From: Laspinema palackyanum D2a
GTDB lineage: Bacteria; Cyanobacteriota; Cyanobacteriia; Cyanobacteriales; Laspinemataceae
NCBI GenBank assembly: GCA_025370845.1
Contig: JAMXFF010000025.1
Coordinates: 39,143-103,142 of the forward strand
Direction of reading: 5' to 3'
Length of the DNA stretch: 64,000 nt
This document shows positions 43,791 through 54,226 of this stretch, one piece after another. How positions within the stretch are numbered: the stretch's first letter is position 1; each line of letters opens with the position of its first letter. The translations under genes and the position numbers were made by a program. The notes under the pieces are model-generated. The model did not search any database. It was not told the DNA's origin and was given only the letters and a program-made list of their open reading frames with translations.

Positions 43791-46016
43791 ATGAGCATGA
43801 AAATCGTAGAGTTGGAGTGTGATGCAGGGGAGGAAATCTCAAAGTTTCCCTTTTTTGATTTATCCGACGATCTGCTGTGCGTGATTAATAGCAATGGAGA
43901 TTTTCAGCATATTAATGGTTCGGGAGAAAAAATCCTAGGATTTCCCTTCAGTGAACTGCAGCAGAAATCCTTTCTTGATGGTGTGCATCCAGAAGATCGA
44001 TTTTCAACCCGAGAACAGCTGGCCCAACTCACTGGAGATCTCGGGACGATCGCCTTTGAGAACCGCTATCAATGTAAAAATGGTGACTATAAGCGCTTAT
44101 CCTGGAAAGCCATAAGGCGCGGGAGTGAACCGCTCATTTGGGCGATCGCCCGGGAACTCTCGCCGATTCCAGAACAGAGTCGGGAATCACTGCCTCCGGC
44201 AGAGGATTATCAGGCTTTTTTTGACCTTTCCCTAGACTTATTTTGTACAGTAAGTTTTGATGGGCATTTTCGCAGTTTAAATCCCGCCTGGGAAAAGACC
44301 CTAGGTTTTGCCCCGGAGGACCTGCGTTCTGAAGCCTTTATCGAATTTGTCCATCCCCAAGATCATGAAAGCACCTTGATGGAATTCGTAAAACTCCTTC
44401 AAGGATGTCATACTCACTCCTTTGAGAACCGTTATCGGTGCAAAAACGGCGACTATCGGTGGTTATTGTGGAGTGCCTGCCTAGGACGCGATCGCCAATG
44501 TATTTATGCGATCGGCCATGATATTACCGAACGTAAATATGCCGAAATTGAAGGCGATCGGGCTTATGAAGAAACCCGCACCTTCCTCAATCAACTTGAA
44601 GTCAAACTGCAAAGTCGCAGTCTAGCCTTTAACAGTGCCATCTATAAACTGCAAAATGAAATCGCCGAACGCAGGGAAACCGAAAAATCCCTAGAAAAAG
44701 AGCGGGAATTTTTAAAAGCCTTACTCAATACCGTTGATGCCGGAATTATTGCCGGGGATGCTCAGGGAAACCTCATCCTATTCAACCGTTCAATTCGCGA
44801 TTTATATGGCTTACCCGATGACTCCATTCCTCCCGAGGACTGGTTTAATTATTATGATTTATATCAGGGAGATGGTATTACTCCCATCTCTACCGAGCAA
44901 ATTCCTTTAAAGCGTGCACTCAATGGGGAACGGGTTAAAAAAGAGGAAATTGTCATTGCGCCCAAGGTGGGAGAACCCCGGATTGCCGTTGCCAGTGGCG
45001 AGCCAATTTTTGATGAAGAGGGCAATCAAATTGGGGCAGTGATTGCTTTCCATGATATTACCGAAAGCAAACAAAAAGCCCAAGCGCTTCAGGAATCTGC
45101 TCGCGAAAAGACCGAATTGATTCAATCGTTGCAAAACCAAGCTCAACAGCTTCAAAACACCTTACAAGAACTGCAACGCACTCAAACCCAACTCATTCAA
45201 AGCGAAAAAATGTCCAGTTTGGGACAATTAGTCGCTGGCGTGGCCCATGAAATTAACAATCCCGTTAATTTTATTTATGGAAACCTCGCTCATGTCAACG
45301 ACTATCTCGCGGATTTACTTAAACTTTTGAATCTTTACCAAACCCATTATCCCGAACCCGTTGAAGACATCCATGAATTTCAGGAGGATATTGACCTCGA
45401 CTTTTTGCAAAGCGACTTGCCCAAATTGCTGAATTCCATGAAAGTTGGGTCAGAACGCATCCGTCAAATTGTGCTGTCCCTGCGGAATTTTTCGCGACTG
45501 AACGAAGCGGAACGCAAGCCGGTAGATATTCATGAAGGAATTGATAATACCCTGCTCATTGTCCACAATCGGTTGAGAGAAAAAAGCGGAAATTCAGGGA
45601 TTTCCGTGATTAAAGAGTATGGTCAACTGCCTCGAATAGAATGCTATCCGGCGCAACTAAATCAAGCTATTATCAATATTATTACCAATGCGATCGATGC
45701 TTTGGAAAGCCTGAAAGGGCAAGAGAACTTAAGCGACCAAACTCCTACCCTTCGCATCCGCACCGAATGCTTAGATAACCAGTGGGTAGCCATTCACATT
45801 CAAGATAACGGTCCCGGAATGAACCCTGGGGTTAAAGAACAAATCTTTAATCCATTTTTCACCACCAAACCCGTTGGGAAAGGAACCGGATTGGGGTTAT
45901 CCATTGCCTATCAAATTATTGCCCACAAGCATAGCGGGGAGTTAACTTGTCACTCGGAACCGGGACAAGGCGCAGAATTTGTCATTCAAATTCCCCTGCA
46001 GCAACCCCCAATTTAA
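43791..46016 (+). CDS. Sensor histidine kinase with three PAS domains
   Basis: 741 residues, no membrane segments, so cytoplasmic. PAS 1 (about 20-125) and PAS 2 (about 145-262) are alike, each with an FENRYxCKNGDYxxL core (PAC); PAS 3 (about 312-430) differs and has the DITESKQKAQ end. A coiled coil (430-470) leads to the HisKA domain with phospho-His H486 in VAHEINNPVNF; the ATPase has N box INIITNAIDAL, G1 IQDNGPGM, and G2 GKGTGLGLSIAYQI. No response regulator lies nearby. Start supported by a purine-rich GGGGGACGGA. Signal unknown. Confidence 0.93.
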   Translation: MSMKIVELECDAGEEISKFPFFDLSDDLLCVINSNGDFQHINGSGEKILGFPFSELQQKSFLDGVHPEDRFSTREQLAQLTGDLGTIAFENRYQCKNGDYKRLSWKAIRRGSEPLIWAIARELSPIPEQSRESLPPAEDYQAFFDLSLDLFCTVSFDGHFRSLNPAWEKTLGFAPEDLRSEAFIEFVHPQDHESTLMEFVKLLQGCHTHSFENRYRCKNGDYRWLLWSACLGRDRQCIYAIGHDITERKYAEIEGDRAYEETRTFLNQLEVKLQSRSLAFNSAIYKLQNEIAERRETEKSLEKEREFLKALLNTVDAGIIAGDAQGNLILFNRSIRDLYGLPDDSIPPEDWFNYYDLYQGDGITPISTEQIPLKRALNGERVKKEEIVIAPKVGEPRIAVASGEPIFDEEGNQIGAVIAFHDITESKQKAQALQESAREKTELIQSLQNQAQQLQNTLQELQRTQTQLIQSEKMSSLGQLVAGVAHEINNPVNFIYGNLAHVNDYLADLLKLLNLYQTHYPEPVEDIHEFQEDIDLDFLQSDLPKLLNSMKVGSERIRQIVLSLRNFSRLNEAERKPVDIHEGIDNTLLIVHNRLREKSGNSGISVIKEYGQLPRIECYPAQLNQAIINIITNAIDALESLKGQENLSDQTPTLRIRTECLDNQWVAIHIQDNGPGMNPGVKEQIFNPFFTTKPVGKGTGLGLSIAYQIIAHKHSGELTCHSEPGQGAEFVIQIPLQQPPI

Positions 46017-46055
46017 GTCCAGGCAGAATGGGGAACCGTGCGTTGCCTAAGTCTC

Positions 46056-49000
46056 CTACCAAGGACTACCGACGAGGGTAAATGCCGCCCAATAATAAGG
46101 ATGAGCAAACTGGCGATCGCCCATTTGATCCGCGATCTGTGGGGGTAAATCGATCGCCCCTCGGGAAGTCACTAATTGGTCACCACTCATCTGGACTTCC
46201 CCCCGCAAAAACGCAAGCTGTGCCTGTCTAAGCGCTTCCGATTTAATCGTTTGCTCTTGAGCACTCAGTTGTTGATAAAACTCACTCATCAACCCTAACG
46301 TTCCCTGATCATCCACTTGCCACAAACTCGCTAAAACCGATTTCACCCCCATTTGCAACGCTAATCCGGCAAACCCTAACTCCGCCTCGGAACTTCCTAC
46401 CGCAGTTTCACAAGCACTTAACACCAATAATTCCACCGTTCCGGCATCCAATCCTAACTGCCGCATTTGCTCCAAGGGAACCTGTTCATCCCAAAATTGA
46501 ATGTAAGATTGACGTCGAGAATCCGGAGAACCCGCTTCTGTTGGTTCCATTCCTCCATAAAACTTGACATGAGTTGCCAGATGGATAATGTCAAAGTTTT
46601 GTTGGCGACGGGAATCGCGTAAATTATCAGCGGTAAACGTTTCATTCAGAAAGTAGTTTTCCAGGGAAAAGACTTCAGAAATCACCGCTAATTCAACCGG
46701 AACCGCACTTAAGGAGGGAATGGTAGGATCTTGAAAATCAGAGGCTCCCATTGCCAGAACCCGAGTCTCGTTTAAATTTTTGTAACCCGTCTCCGTGAGG
46801 TTCACACTGGGGATTAAACCCAGTCGGTATTTTTCGATTAAAAACTGTTCTCCATCATGGAGTGCCGCCAGAGGAATCCCTCGCAGTCCGGCATCAAGGG
46901 AAAACATTAACATATCGATTCCGGCAGCTTCCAATTCAGCGGCGATCGGTGCAATTAACCACTCATAAAGTTGCACCGAGGCGCTCATGTAACTGTCGGT
47001 ATTGGTTTTGCGCGGATTCGTCAGTTCCGAGAGTAATTCAGTGACTTTAGCTCGCAGAGCATCCCGCGAAGCCGTCGGAATCGTGCGGATGATCGGGACC
47101 CCTTCTGCCGTCATCACGACTAATTGCAATTCTTCGGGAAGGGACATCGCATAGACAACCGCAGGATTGACATTGATTTCTTGACGAATTCCCACCAGCA
47201 AATCCCTGACATTTTTGGCACCCGCCTCATCTTCCGAGAGAGGACCCTGCTGATGCTGGTAAAATTCCTGCATCCGCCTCTGTTCAATCTGAGGAATAGT
47301 CGCTTGAGCGATTGCCTCTGCCTCTAATTGCGACTGAACTGAAATTTGAGCTTCTGGCGTTTCTCCAGGGGAGGCGATCGCCTCCACCTCAGGGATGGCG
47401 AGGGTCCCTCCCTCCTGCGCGATCGGCGCAGTCGGAACCCTCCCCTCCACTGAACTCGGTGGAATGGAACTCGGGCTCCTCTCAACTTGAAGAATCGGAA
47501 CTTCACGACTCCCTAAATTCCTCATCTCCATCTGCACAACACCCAGAGCATTTTCCGATACCTCATTCCGAGGCAAACCGGGTGGAGGGACCACCGGGGA
47601 GGATTGGTCCGTCGGTTTTGGCAAGACGATCGCCCGTGGAAGAGGCGCAGCGAGTTCCGGAGTCCCCGCTACTGGCTCCACCCGGGCTCCCACTGTCTGA
47701 CTCAACTGTGCCGGGTTCTGAAGTATTTCCCGCGCCATGACTGAGATCGGTTCCGTCAGCACTTCCTGAATAATCGGCAACTCGACAGGTTCTGAAGGTA
47801 AAATTTCCACCACCCCAGGAGGGATAACCTGTTCCACTATCGGAATCGCTTCCACCGTCCCTTGATTCTCTTCTATCGGGATATTCCTAGGGATATCAGT
47901 CCCCTGGGGTTCAGAAACCGCTACAGGTTCTGCTGGAGTGGGAGTTACCACGGGTTCTGACACCGCTACAGGTTCCGCTACAGGTTCCGATGGAGTGGGA
48001 GTTCCCACGGGTTGAGAAACCGCTACAGGTTCTGCTGGAGTTGGAGTAGGAGTTGGAGTGGGAGTTACTGCCGGTTCTGACTCGGCTACAGGTTCCTCTG
48101 GAGTAGGAGTCACTGCCGGTTCTGACTCGGCTACAGGTTCCTCTGGAGTGGGGGAGTCGGCTTCAGGTGCTTCCGTAGTTGGTTCGGGATCAACCCCTGT
48201 CGTCTCCTCAACGGGAGGGGTTTCTTCTCCTAAATCCGTGGAAGAATCCTCCGTTGTTGACTCCGTTTCCTCCTCTGGTTCAGGGTCTGACTCCGAAGGA
48301 GTTGATGGATCCGAACTCTGTGTTTCTTCCTCATCAGTAGCGGTTTCGTCAGGGGTTCCCTCGGACTCGTCGGGGGTTTCTGAGTCAGGGGATTCTGGGG
48401 AGGGATTGGGGTTGAGGTAGATCCGGGATTGGGAAACGGATTCTGCGAGAGACAAAAATTCTCCCGATCCGGTAGTAATAGCGGCAATGGCTCCGTTTTC
48501 AATGATGCCACTGCCATCGAGATCCCCAATCACAAATTCACTTCTGCCATGAGTGATGGTAATTTCACCGCCTTGAGGTGCAGCAGTGGAAATGCTAAAC
48601 TGGCCACCCGTTTGGGACAGAAAAGCATCGACGATTCGCACGGAACCCGTGGTTTGAATGGAGACGTTGCCACCGATGCTTGCTCCTTCTGTATTAATAA
48701 AGGAGACTTGGATATCATTTTGCTCAGTGTGCAGGGTGACGTCACCGCCAATACCGACAGTCGAATGGGTATCGATCGCCCCGGTGGAGAGACCCGAGAA
48801 AGAGCGCAGACTAATGATTCCGCCATCAGCGGCGATCGCAACAGTCTCTAAATTTCCGGTGGTGATCTGGCTATTCTGACTGTTGAGGTGAATCGAAGCC
48901 CCAGAGGTGGTGATGTCATCGGTGACAATAGCATCGGTGGCGTTAATATGGACCGTTCCTGCGGTCGTGGTGAGGCGATCGCCCAGGGTGACGGTGCCCG

Positions 49001-51050
49001 TGGCATCAATGGCGATCGCCCCTTGACTCGTCGTGGTAGAGAGTAAATCAATGCTGTGAGCATCAATAGATAACTCAGCGATCGCCACTTCATTCCCGAG
49101 CGCCCCTTCTAGGACAACATCCCCGATTCCCGCCTCCAGATTTAACTGAACAGTGCCATTAATCGTTCCCGTTACCTGAATATTGCCACCTCCCGCCTCC
49201 TCTGCGGTCCCCGTGGTGCGGAATGTCACAGCATCAGAGAGTTGCAGAGGACCCTTAATTTGAATAGTGTTATTTTCAGTGATTAAATCCCCAGAAATAA
49301 TCTGATTCTCAGCCGTTAAGGCGATCGACCCACCTTGCGGGTTAGAGGAAGAAGAAGCATCCAGAGTACCCCCAGTGGTATCAATGGGACCCAAATCGCT
49401 AGTCAGAGCAATATCGCCCCCAGCGGTAGAGATGGCGCCAGGGGTGAGGTCACTGCCACTGGAGAGGGTAATATCGCCCCCATCGGTAGAGATGGCTCCA
49501 GTTTGAATGCTTCCCGTTGCCTGGACACTCACCGAACTATCCGAAGGGGCGATCGCAATTTCTCCGACAACGATGCTTCCTGGAAGTAATTGGAGGGAGT
49601 CATTCACCAGAGGCTGTGAAGTGTCTCTCCCTCTGGTATTTAAGTGGATTCCTCCTGGGGAAGCATTGCCTTCCTGGGCGATCGTCAAGGAAATTGTTCC
49701 CCCTTGTATGCCTCCGACGGCATCAACCCGCAGAGGTCCCCCGGTATAATTTCCAAATACCACATTCCCGGACGCCGTGAGCGCCAACTCATTCCGACTT
49801 TGAAACCCTGTCGGTTGGGATGCCGTATTGAAAATCATCAGATTTCCCCCGCCTTCCAAAGCGCCATCCAGAGTGATGTTGCCCTCACTGACTACCATCA
49901 GATTCCCCTGGACCTGGATTTGAGAATCGGGGTGATTGAGTAGATCCAGGGTAACGCTGCGATCGCCGCGAATCTGCAAATTCCGCCCCACCTTCACCTC
50001 AACCGGATTCATCGGGCTATCTCCCAATCTCACCCCGTTGTCCGCTTGCAAATGCAAATTCCCCGTAGTTTCGATCTGAGCTTCTGCCGCCGTTAAATTG
50101 CCCGTCGCGAACACAATTGCAGTTTGAGCCTGAATCCCACGACTACTAACATCTCCATGTGCCAAGCGCAACCCTGAACCCGTCAAGGTGACGGTGCCAT
50201 CGGAATTGACCCGAACTCCCGTGGCATGAGTGCCACCCCCACCCGCCAACAGTTCCGGTAAAGACTGGGGAGCAAACTGATTGTCTCGCGAGATGGATTG
50301 TCCCACGGTTAGCGGTATCAGATAAGGGTCCACTTCAAAACTCAGGAGATGTCCGACTTGGCTAATCCGGACCAGACTTTGACCCGGTACCGCTGCCACA
50401 ATTAGATTGCCTTGGGCCGAAAGGGTGCCGGTACTAACCACCGAACCCCCAAGCAGGGTTAAATTTTGATTCGGTCCAACTCCTAAATTTCCCGCATTCA
50501 CGATCGCCCCAGTTTCCACCATCGAAAACACAAATTGACTGGGACTTCCCACCAAACTGCTGTACTGATTGGGTTGTTTCCCATCAAACCATTGCACCGA
50601 ACCCGACCCGGCAAATCCCATCCGGTCTGCGGTCGTTGCCATGAATGAACCCGGAACATTTAAACTCGCTCCTGAACCAAACAGGATGCCACTAGGGTTC
50701 ATCAAAAATAAATTAGACTGTCCCCCGGTGACTTGAATTAGCCCATTAATAATAGAAGGATTGCCCCCATTGATTCGGGTCAAAATATTTTGAATCTGGG
50801 GGTTAGACATAAAGTTAGCAATTTCTCCGGCACTCAGTCCAAACTCTGCAAAAGTATGGAACAGGTTCCTGCCATCTTGCGAAAGCGTTCCCCCCTCAAT
50901 ATTGAAGGTATTCCCATTCGGAGTGACTTGGGTCTGGGTATCGGTGCCGGGAACGATTGGTTGGGCATGGGTGGGTTGAATTGCCAGGGTCCCGCAAAGG
51001 GGAAGCGTGAATAACCACCCGATATAGATGCTTCTGAAGGGTGAAATCAT
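46056..51050 (-). CDS. Secreted haemagglutinin-domain protein with C-terminal CHAT protease
   Basis: 1664 residues. Signal peptide (1-29, ending AQ), then the two-partner-secretion domain (about 35-160; NFMSNPQIQNILTRINGG and NLFLMNPSGILFG are hallmarks), a long beta-helix-like region to about 870, an acidic and proline-rich linker (about 877-1075) with repeats of the PVAESEPAVTPTP type, a second mixed linker, and a CHAT caspase-like domain (about 1390-1664). The catalytic pair is His in IIHLATH (near 1493 or the neighbouring His) and Cys in VLSACETAVG (near 1547). It probably crosses the outer membrane through a TpsB partner, which is not in this window. Confidence 0.92.
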   Translation of the reverse strand: MISPFRSIYIGWLFTLPLCGTLAIQPTHAQPIVPGTDTQTQVTPNGNTFNIEGGTLSQDGRNLFHTFAEFGLSAGEIANFMSNPQIQNILTRINGGNPSIINGLIQVTGGQSNLFLMNPSGILFGSGASLNVPGSFMATTADRMGFAGSGSVQWFDGKQPNQYSSLVGSPSQFVFSMVETGAIVNAGNLGVGPNQNLTLLGGSVVSTGTLSAQGNLIVAAVPGQSLVRISQVGHLLSFEVDPYLIPLTVGQSISRDNQFAPQSLPELLAGGGGTHATGVRVNSDGTVTLTGSGLRLAHGDVSSRGIQAQTAIVFATGNLTAAEAQIETTGNLHLQADNGVRLGDSPMNPVEVKVGRNLQIRGDRSVTLDLLNHPDSQIQVQGNLMVVSEGNITLDGALEGGGNLMIFNTASQPTGFQSRNELALTASGNVVFGNYTGGPLRVDAVGGIQGGTISLTIAQEGNASPGGIHLNTRGRDTSQPLVNDSLQLLPGSIVVGEIAIAPSDSSVSVQATGSIQTGAISTDGGDITLSSGSDLTPGAISTAGGDIALTSDLGPIDTTGGTLDASSSSNPQGGSIALTAENQIISGDLITENNTIQIKGPLQLSDAVTFRTTGTAEEAGGGNIQVTGTINGTVQLNLEAGIGDVVLEGALGNEVAIAELSIDAHSIDLLSTTTSQGAIAIDATGTVTLGDRLTTTAGTVHINATDAIVTDDITTSGASIHLNSQNSQITTGNLETVAIAADGGIISLRSFSGLSTGAIDTHSTVGIGGDVTLHTEQNDIQVSFINTEGASIGGNVSIQTTGSVRIVDAFLSQTGGQFSISTAAPQGGEITITHGRSEFVIGDLDGSGIIENGAIAAITTGSGEFLSLAESVSQSRIYLNPNPSPESPDSETPDESEGTPDETATDEEETQSSDPSTPSESDPEPEEETESTTEDSSTDLGEETPPVEETTGVDPEPTTEAPEADSPTPEEPVAESEPAVTPTPEEPVAESEPAVTPTPTPTPTPAEPVAVSQPVGTPTPSEPVAEPVAVSEPVVTPTPAEPVAVSEPQGTDIPRNIPIEENQGTVEAIPIVEQVIPPGVVEILPSEPVELPIIQEVLTEPISVMAREILQNPAQLSQTVGARVEPVAGTPELAAPLPRAIVLPKPTDQSSPVVPPPGLPRNEVSENALGVVQMEMRNLGSREVPILQVERSPSSIPPSSVEGRVPTAPIAQEGGTLAIPEVEAIASPGETPEAQISVQSQLEAEAIAQATIPQIEQRRMQEFYQHQQGPLSEDEAGAKNVRDLLVGIRQEINVNPAVVYAMSLPEELQLVVMTAEGVPIIRTIPTASRDALRAKVTELLSELTNPRKTNTDSYMSASVQLYEWLIAPIAAELEAAGIDMLMFSLDAGLRGIPLAALHDGEQFLIEKYRLGLIPSVNLTETGYKNLNETRVLAMGASDFQDPTIPSLSAVPVELAVISEVFSLENYFLNETFTADNLRDSRRQQNFDIIHLATHVKFYGGMEPTEAGSPDSRRQSYIQFWDEQVPLEQMRQLGLDAGTVELLVLSACETAVGSSEAELGFAGLALQMGVKSVLASLWQVDDQGTLGLMSEFYQQLSAQEQTIKSEALRQAQLAFLRGEVQMSGDQLVTSRGAIDLPPQIADQMGDRQFAHPYYWAAFTLVGSPW

Positions 51051-52087
51051 GGATATTTCTCTTTTTTATGGGGCATTAAGGATGGGATGAATCCGTTGCC
51101 CTTTTCCTGAGGTTTGCTAGAGCAAATCACTACAGTTTAAGGTTAGTAAAAATCAGAAAGTCTTGATTTGATCAAGGTTGGCTTCTGGGGATAAAAATCT
51201 CAACTTGAACTGAGGGTTTAAATGATTGAGTTTGGCGTTAATTTTGACGAGCCAGGGAACCCTCCCCATTAAAATGCAGATTCAGGTCGAAAGTGGGATC
51301 AGCTAGTTTTAGAATAAACCCGGTCTAGCTGAACTCCAGGGCTCAAGTTATTTTTCCCCAAGGGCATTTGGGATAACCTGATTTCAGGACTTTCATCCTA
51401 TTTACTACTCTAACCTACCGCCGTTCCTCCCTTGTCCAATTGCCGGAGTCCAGTGCAATCTAGTTTTCTCTGTACTTTGACTCCGGGGGACCAAAAATGG
51501 GGGAAATTTTATCCAATTAGTTAGAATAATTATGCAATTATTGAAGGGGATAAATATCTAACTATTTAAGGAAATCCTTAAGTTTTTAGAATTGCATCTG
51601 TAAAATAAAATATTGCAATTTCGTTGGCGAATCCGTCGGGGAGAACCAAGCCAGCTCAACCCATCGGGCAAAAGGCGATTCCAATCCCTTAGAAATCTTT
51701 ACAAATCCCTGGAAAAATTTACGAAGGCTTGAACCCTGATGTAGAGAGGCATTCGTTATCCTAGGACAAGATGCCCGCAATGCGATCGCCGGAGGGATCA
51801 AGTACATCTCTCATCCCCTGTCCAAGGGAAGAGAACGAGACAATCGAGAATTTTTACAAAGTCTTTACAATTGAGGGGGAGTCAATCCTTGATAAATCCC
51901 TCCTACACTTAAAGAAGAGGGAGCAATTTGGAACGGGTGCGGCCTTTTGCCCAGGTCCCCTGCCATCATCCCCCTCCCCATCGCGTTCTCGGGAACGATC
52001 CAGAGTCCTGGGGAACCGTTCTCAACCCATTCCACCGGACTAGACTGCAACCCACTCAATCCCACTTCTGAAGTCTCTTTAACCATA
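51051..52087. other. One-kilobase gap between the CHAT gene and the surface island
   Basis: Divergent promoter region: leftward for the CHAT protein, rightward for the aminotransferase. AT-rich from 51480 to 51620. Open frames within it (51586, 51771, 51865, first 47 codons of the frame at 51947) lack protein features. No RNA gene or clear operator recognised. Confidence 0.45.
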
Positions 52088-53227
52088 ATGAAACCCACTC
52101 CCGAAACTGTTCCATTTGTTGACCTCACCCAACAACACCAGCCGATTCAAGCAGAAATAGAACGCGCCATCCAAACCGTAATTGAACGCGGAGATTTTGT
52201 TTTAGGACAAGCCTTGGGAGAATTTGAAAACAGCTTCGCCCAAGCTTGTGGCGTGGAATTTGGCGTGGGGGTTGCCTGTGGGACTGATGCGATCGCCCTG
52301 GCACTCCAAGCATCCGGAATGGGTCCAGGAGATGAGGTTATCCTCCCCGCTAATACCTTTATCGCCACCCTGATTGGCGTCCTGCGGGTCGGGGCCACCC
52401 CAGTCCTCGTGGATTGTGACCCAGCTACTGCTTTAATCGACCTAGAAGCCGTAGAAAAAGCCATCACCCCCAAAACTCGCGCTTTGTTGCCGGTCCATCT
52501 CTACGGGCAAATGGTCTCCCCTGGAAGACTCAGGGAACTCGCCGCAGCCCACAATCTAATTTGCGTTGAAGATGCGGCCCAAGCGCACCTGGCCGAACGA
52601 GAAGGAATCCGTGCCGGTGCTGTAGGTCGGGCTGCCGCCTTTAGCTTCTACCCCAGTAAAAATCTCGGCTGTTTTGGGGATGGGGGCATGGTCGTCACCA
52701 GCGATCGCGAATTGGCTCAAAAATTGCGAAGCTTACGCAATTATGGCGCGCCCAAAAAGTATCTTCATGCCGATCACGGCACCAATAGCCGTCTCGATAC
52801 CCTCCAGGCGGCCATCCTTCAGGCCAAACTTCCCTACTTACCGGACTGGAATCAAGCCCGAAATGCCTGCGCGCAACAGTACGATGCCTTGCTCGAACCC
52901 CTTGGCGATCGGGGCATCCTCCCCATCCGCAACCTCAGTGGTAGCGGTCACGTTTATCACCTCTACGTTATCCGCATCACCCGAGAGTGCATTCTCAATC
53001 GGGACATCCTTTTAGAAAAACTGGGTTCCGAAGGCATTCAAAGCGGCATTCATTATCCCTTACCTTGTCATCTACAACCGGCTTATCAAAATTTAGGCTA
53101 TCAAGCGGGGGATTTTCCATCCGCTGAAGCCCTTTGCGAAGAGATTTTGTCTCTCCCCCTGTATCCGGGTTTGAGTCCCGCACAAATCGAGCGGGTGGTT
53201 GAGGCGATCGCATTAGCAGTCCGTTAG
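52088..53227 (+). CDS. DegT/DnrJ/EryC1/StrS sugar aminotransferase
   Basis: 379 residues from the ATG at 52088. PLP-dependent transaminase that puts an amino group on a nucleotide-linked keto-sugar. VACGTDAIALALQASG (PLP phosphate site), LPVHLYGQ, VEDAAQAH and the PLP lysine K191 in SFYPSKNLGCFGDGG match the family. The upstream in-frame extension is not conserved-like. It opens a rightward group with the cyanoexosortase 43 bp downstream, so it may make an amino sugar for the glycan or glycoprotein exported by that group. Confidence 0.93.
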   Translation: MKPTPETVPFVDLTQQHQPIQAEIERAIQTVIERGDFVLGQALGEFENSFAQACGVEFGVGVACGTDAIALALQASGMGPGDEVILPANTFIATLIGVLRVGATPVLVDCDPATALIDLEAVEKAITPKTRALLPVHLYGQMVSPGRLRELAAAHNLICVEDAAQAHLAEREGIRAGAVGRAAAFSFYPSKNLGCFGDGGMVVTSDRELAQKLRSLRNYGAPKKYLHADHGTNSRLDTLQAAILQAKLPYLPDWNQARNACAQQYDALLEPLGDRGILPIRNLSGSGHVYHLYVIRITRECILNRDILLEKLGSEGIQSGIHYPLPCHLQPAYQNLGYQAGDFPSAEALCEEILSLPLYPGLSPAQIERVVEAIALAVR

Positions 53228-53269
53228 TTAAACCCTTTTCCCTTCCCCTATTGTTCCCCAGATAAAACT

Positions 53270-54160
53270 ATGCAAATTGGGCATAAAGTTCCTTTTTCAT
53301 TTGAGAAACATTACCCGTGGATTGTACTTGGAATCCTCAGCGTACTTTATACTCCCCTGCTCTTCCATTGGTACGACGGGTGGATGAATAAAAGCATCAG
53401 TCTCGAACATGAATATTTTAGTCATGGATTAATTGGGCTACCCTTTGCTGCCTATATTTGCTGGCAGGACAAGCGTAAATCTTGGCAAAAACTGCCTCAA
53501 CAGACCCATCCACTCGGGGTAATTTTGATGGCGATCGGGGGAATTTTTTATGTCACCGGATTACCCGATTTTGTCAATTTATCGTTTCCTATCGTCCTCG
53601 CCGGAATCTGTTTATGGCTGAAAGGAATCCCGGGATTGAGACTTCAAACCTTTCCACTCCTGTTAGTATTCCTAGCCACTCCGAACCAACTCCCCTACTT
53701 GATTGCACCTTATACCCTCCCCTTACAAAGTTTTATTGCCGGGTGTGCGGGATTTATTTTATCCCATGCAGGATTGAATGTCACCGTCGAAGGAATTTAT
53801 CTATTTGTCAATCAACGAGTGGTAGAAGTTGCACCTCACTGTGCCGGATTAAAAATGCTCTTAACCAGTCTGTATGTGGCGTTAATGTTACTTTACTGGA
53901 CAGGATCGAATGAGTCCCGGAGCAAAACCACTTTGTTTTTAGCCAGTACCGTGGCGATCGCCGTGATCGGTAATATTATCCGCAATGCCCTTCTGACCTA
54001 CTTTCATGGGGCGGGTCATGAACATTTGTTTGAATGGCTTCATGAAGGATGGGGCGGAGACCTCTATTCGGCTGCCATGTTAGGACTGTTAATTCCTACT
54101 CTCAAAGGAATTGATTGGATTGTTCATTATTTTTCAGTTCCAATGGAAGACCCCACCTAA
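53270..54160 (+). CDS. Cyanoexosortase B
   Basis: 296 residues with about eight membrane helices. Exosortases are membrane transpeptidases that recognise a PEP-CTERM-type C-terminal sorting signal. The catalytic residues are Cys191 in VEVAPHCAGLKML, Arg238 in NIIRNALLTYFHG and His258 in EWLHEGWGG. The sequence and the following partner gene mark it as cyanoexosortase B. It lies between an aminotransferase and polysaccharide-export genes, the usual setting. No obvious PEP-CTERM substrate gene is visible in the window. Confidence 0.9.
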   Translation: MQIGHKVPFSFEKHYPWIVLGILSVLYTPLLFHWYDGWMNKSISLEHEYFSHGLIGLPFAAYICWQDKRKSWQKLPQQTHPLGVILMAIGGIFYVTGLPDFVNLSFPIVLAGICLWLKGIPGLRLQTFPLLLVFLATPNQLPYLIAPYTLPLQSFIAGCAGFILSHAGLNVTVEGIYLFVNQRVVEVAPHCAGLKMLLTSLYVALMLLYWTGSNESRSKTTLFLASTVAIAVIGNIIRNALLTYFHGAGHEHLFEWLHEGWGGDLYSAAMLGLLIPTLKGIDWIVHYFSVPMEDPT

Positions 54161-54226
54161 CTACGAGTTCGCCCCCCTCCTACCTTCCAGATTGTCTAAA
54201 CTGATCGCGGGGATAAATCACTCAAG

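Noticed and set aside
48058..48420. Ser/Gly/Val-rich 120-codon ORF antisense to the CHAT gene
   Set aside because: It is the mirror of the proline/glutamate/threonine repeat linker; low-complexity shadow.
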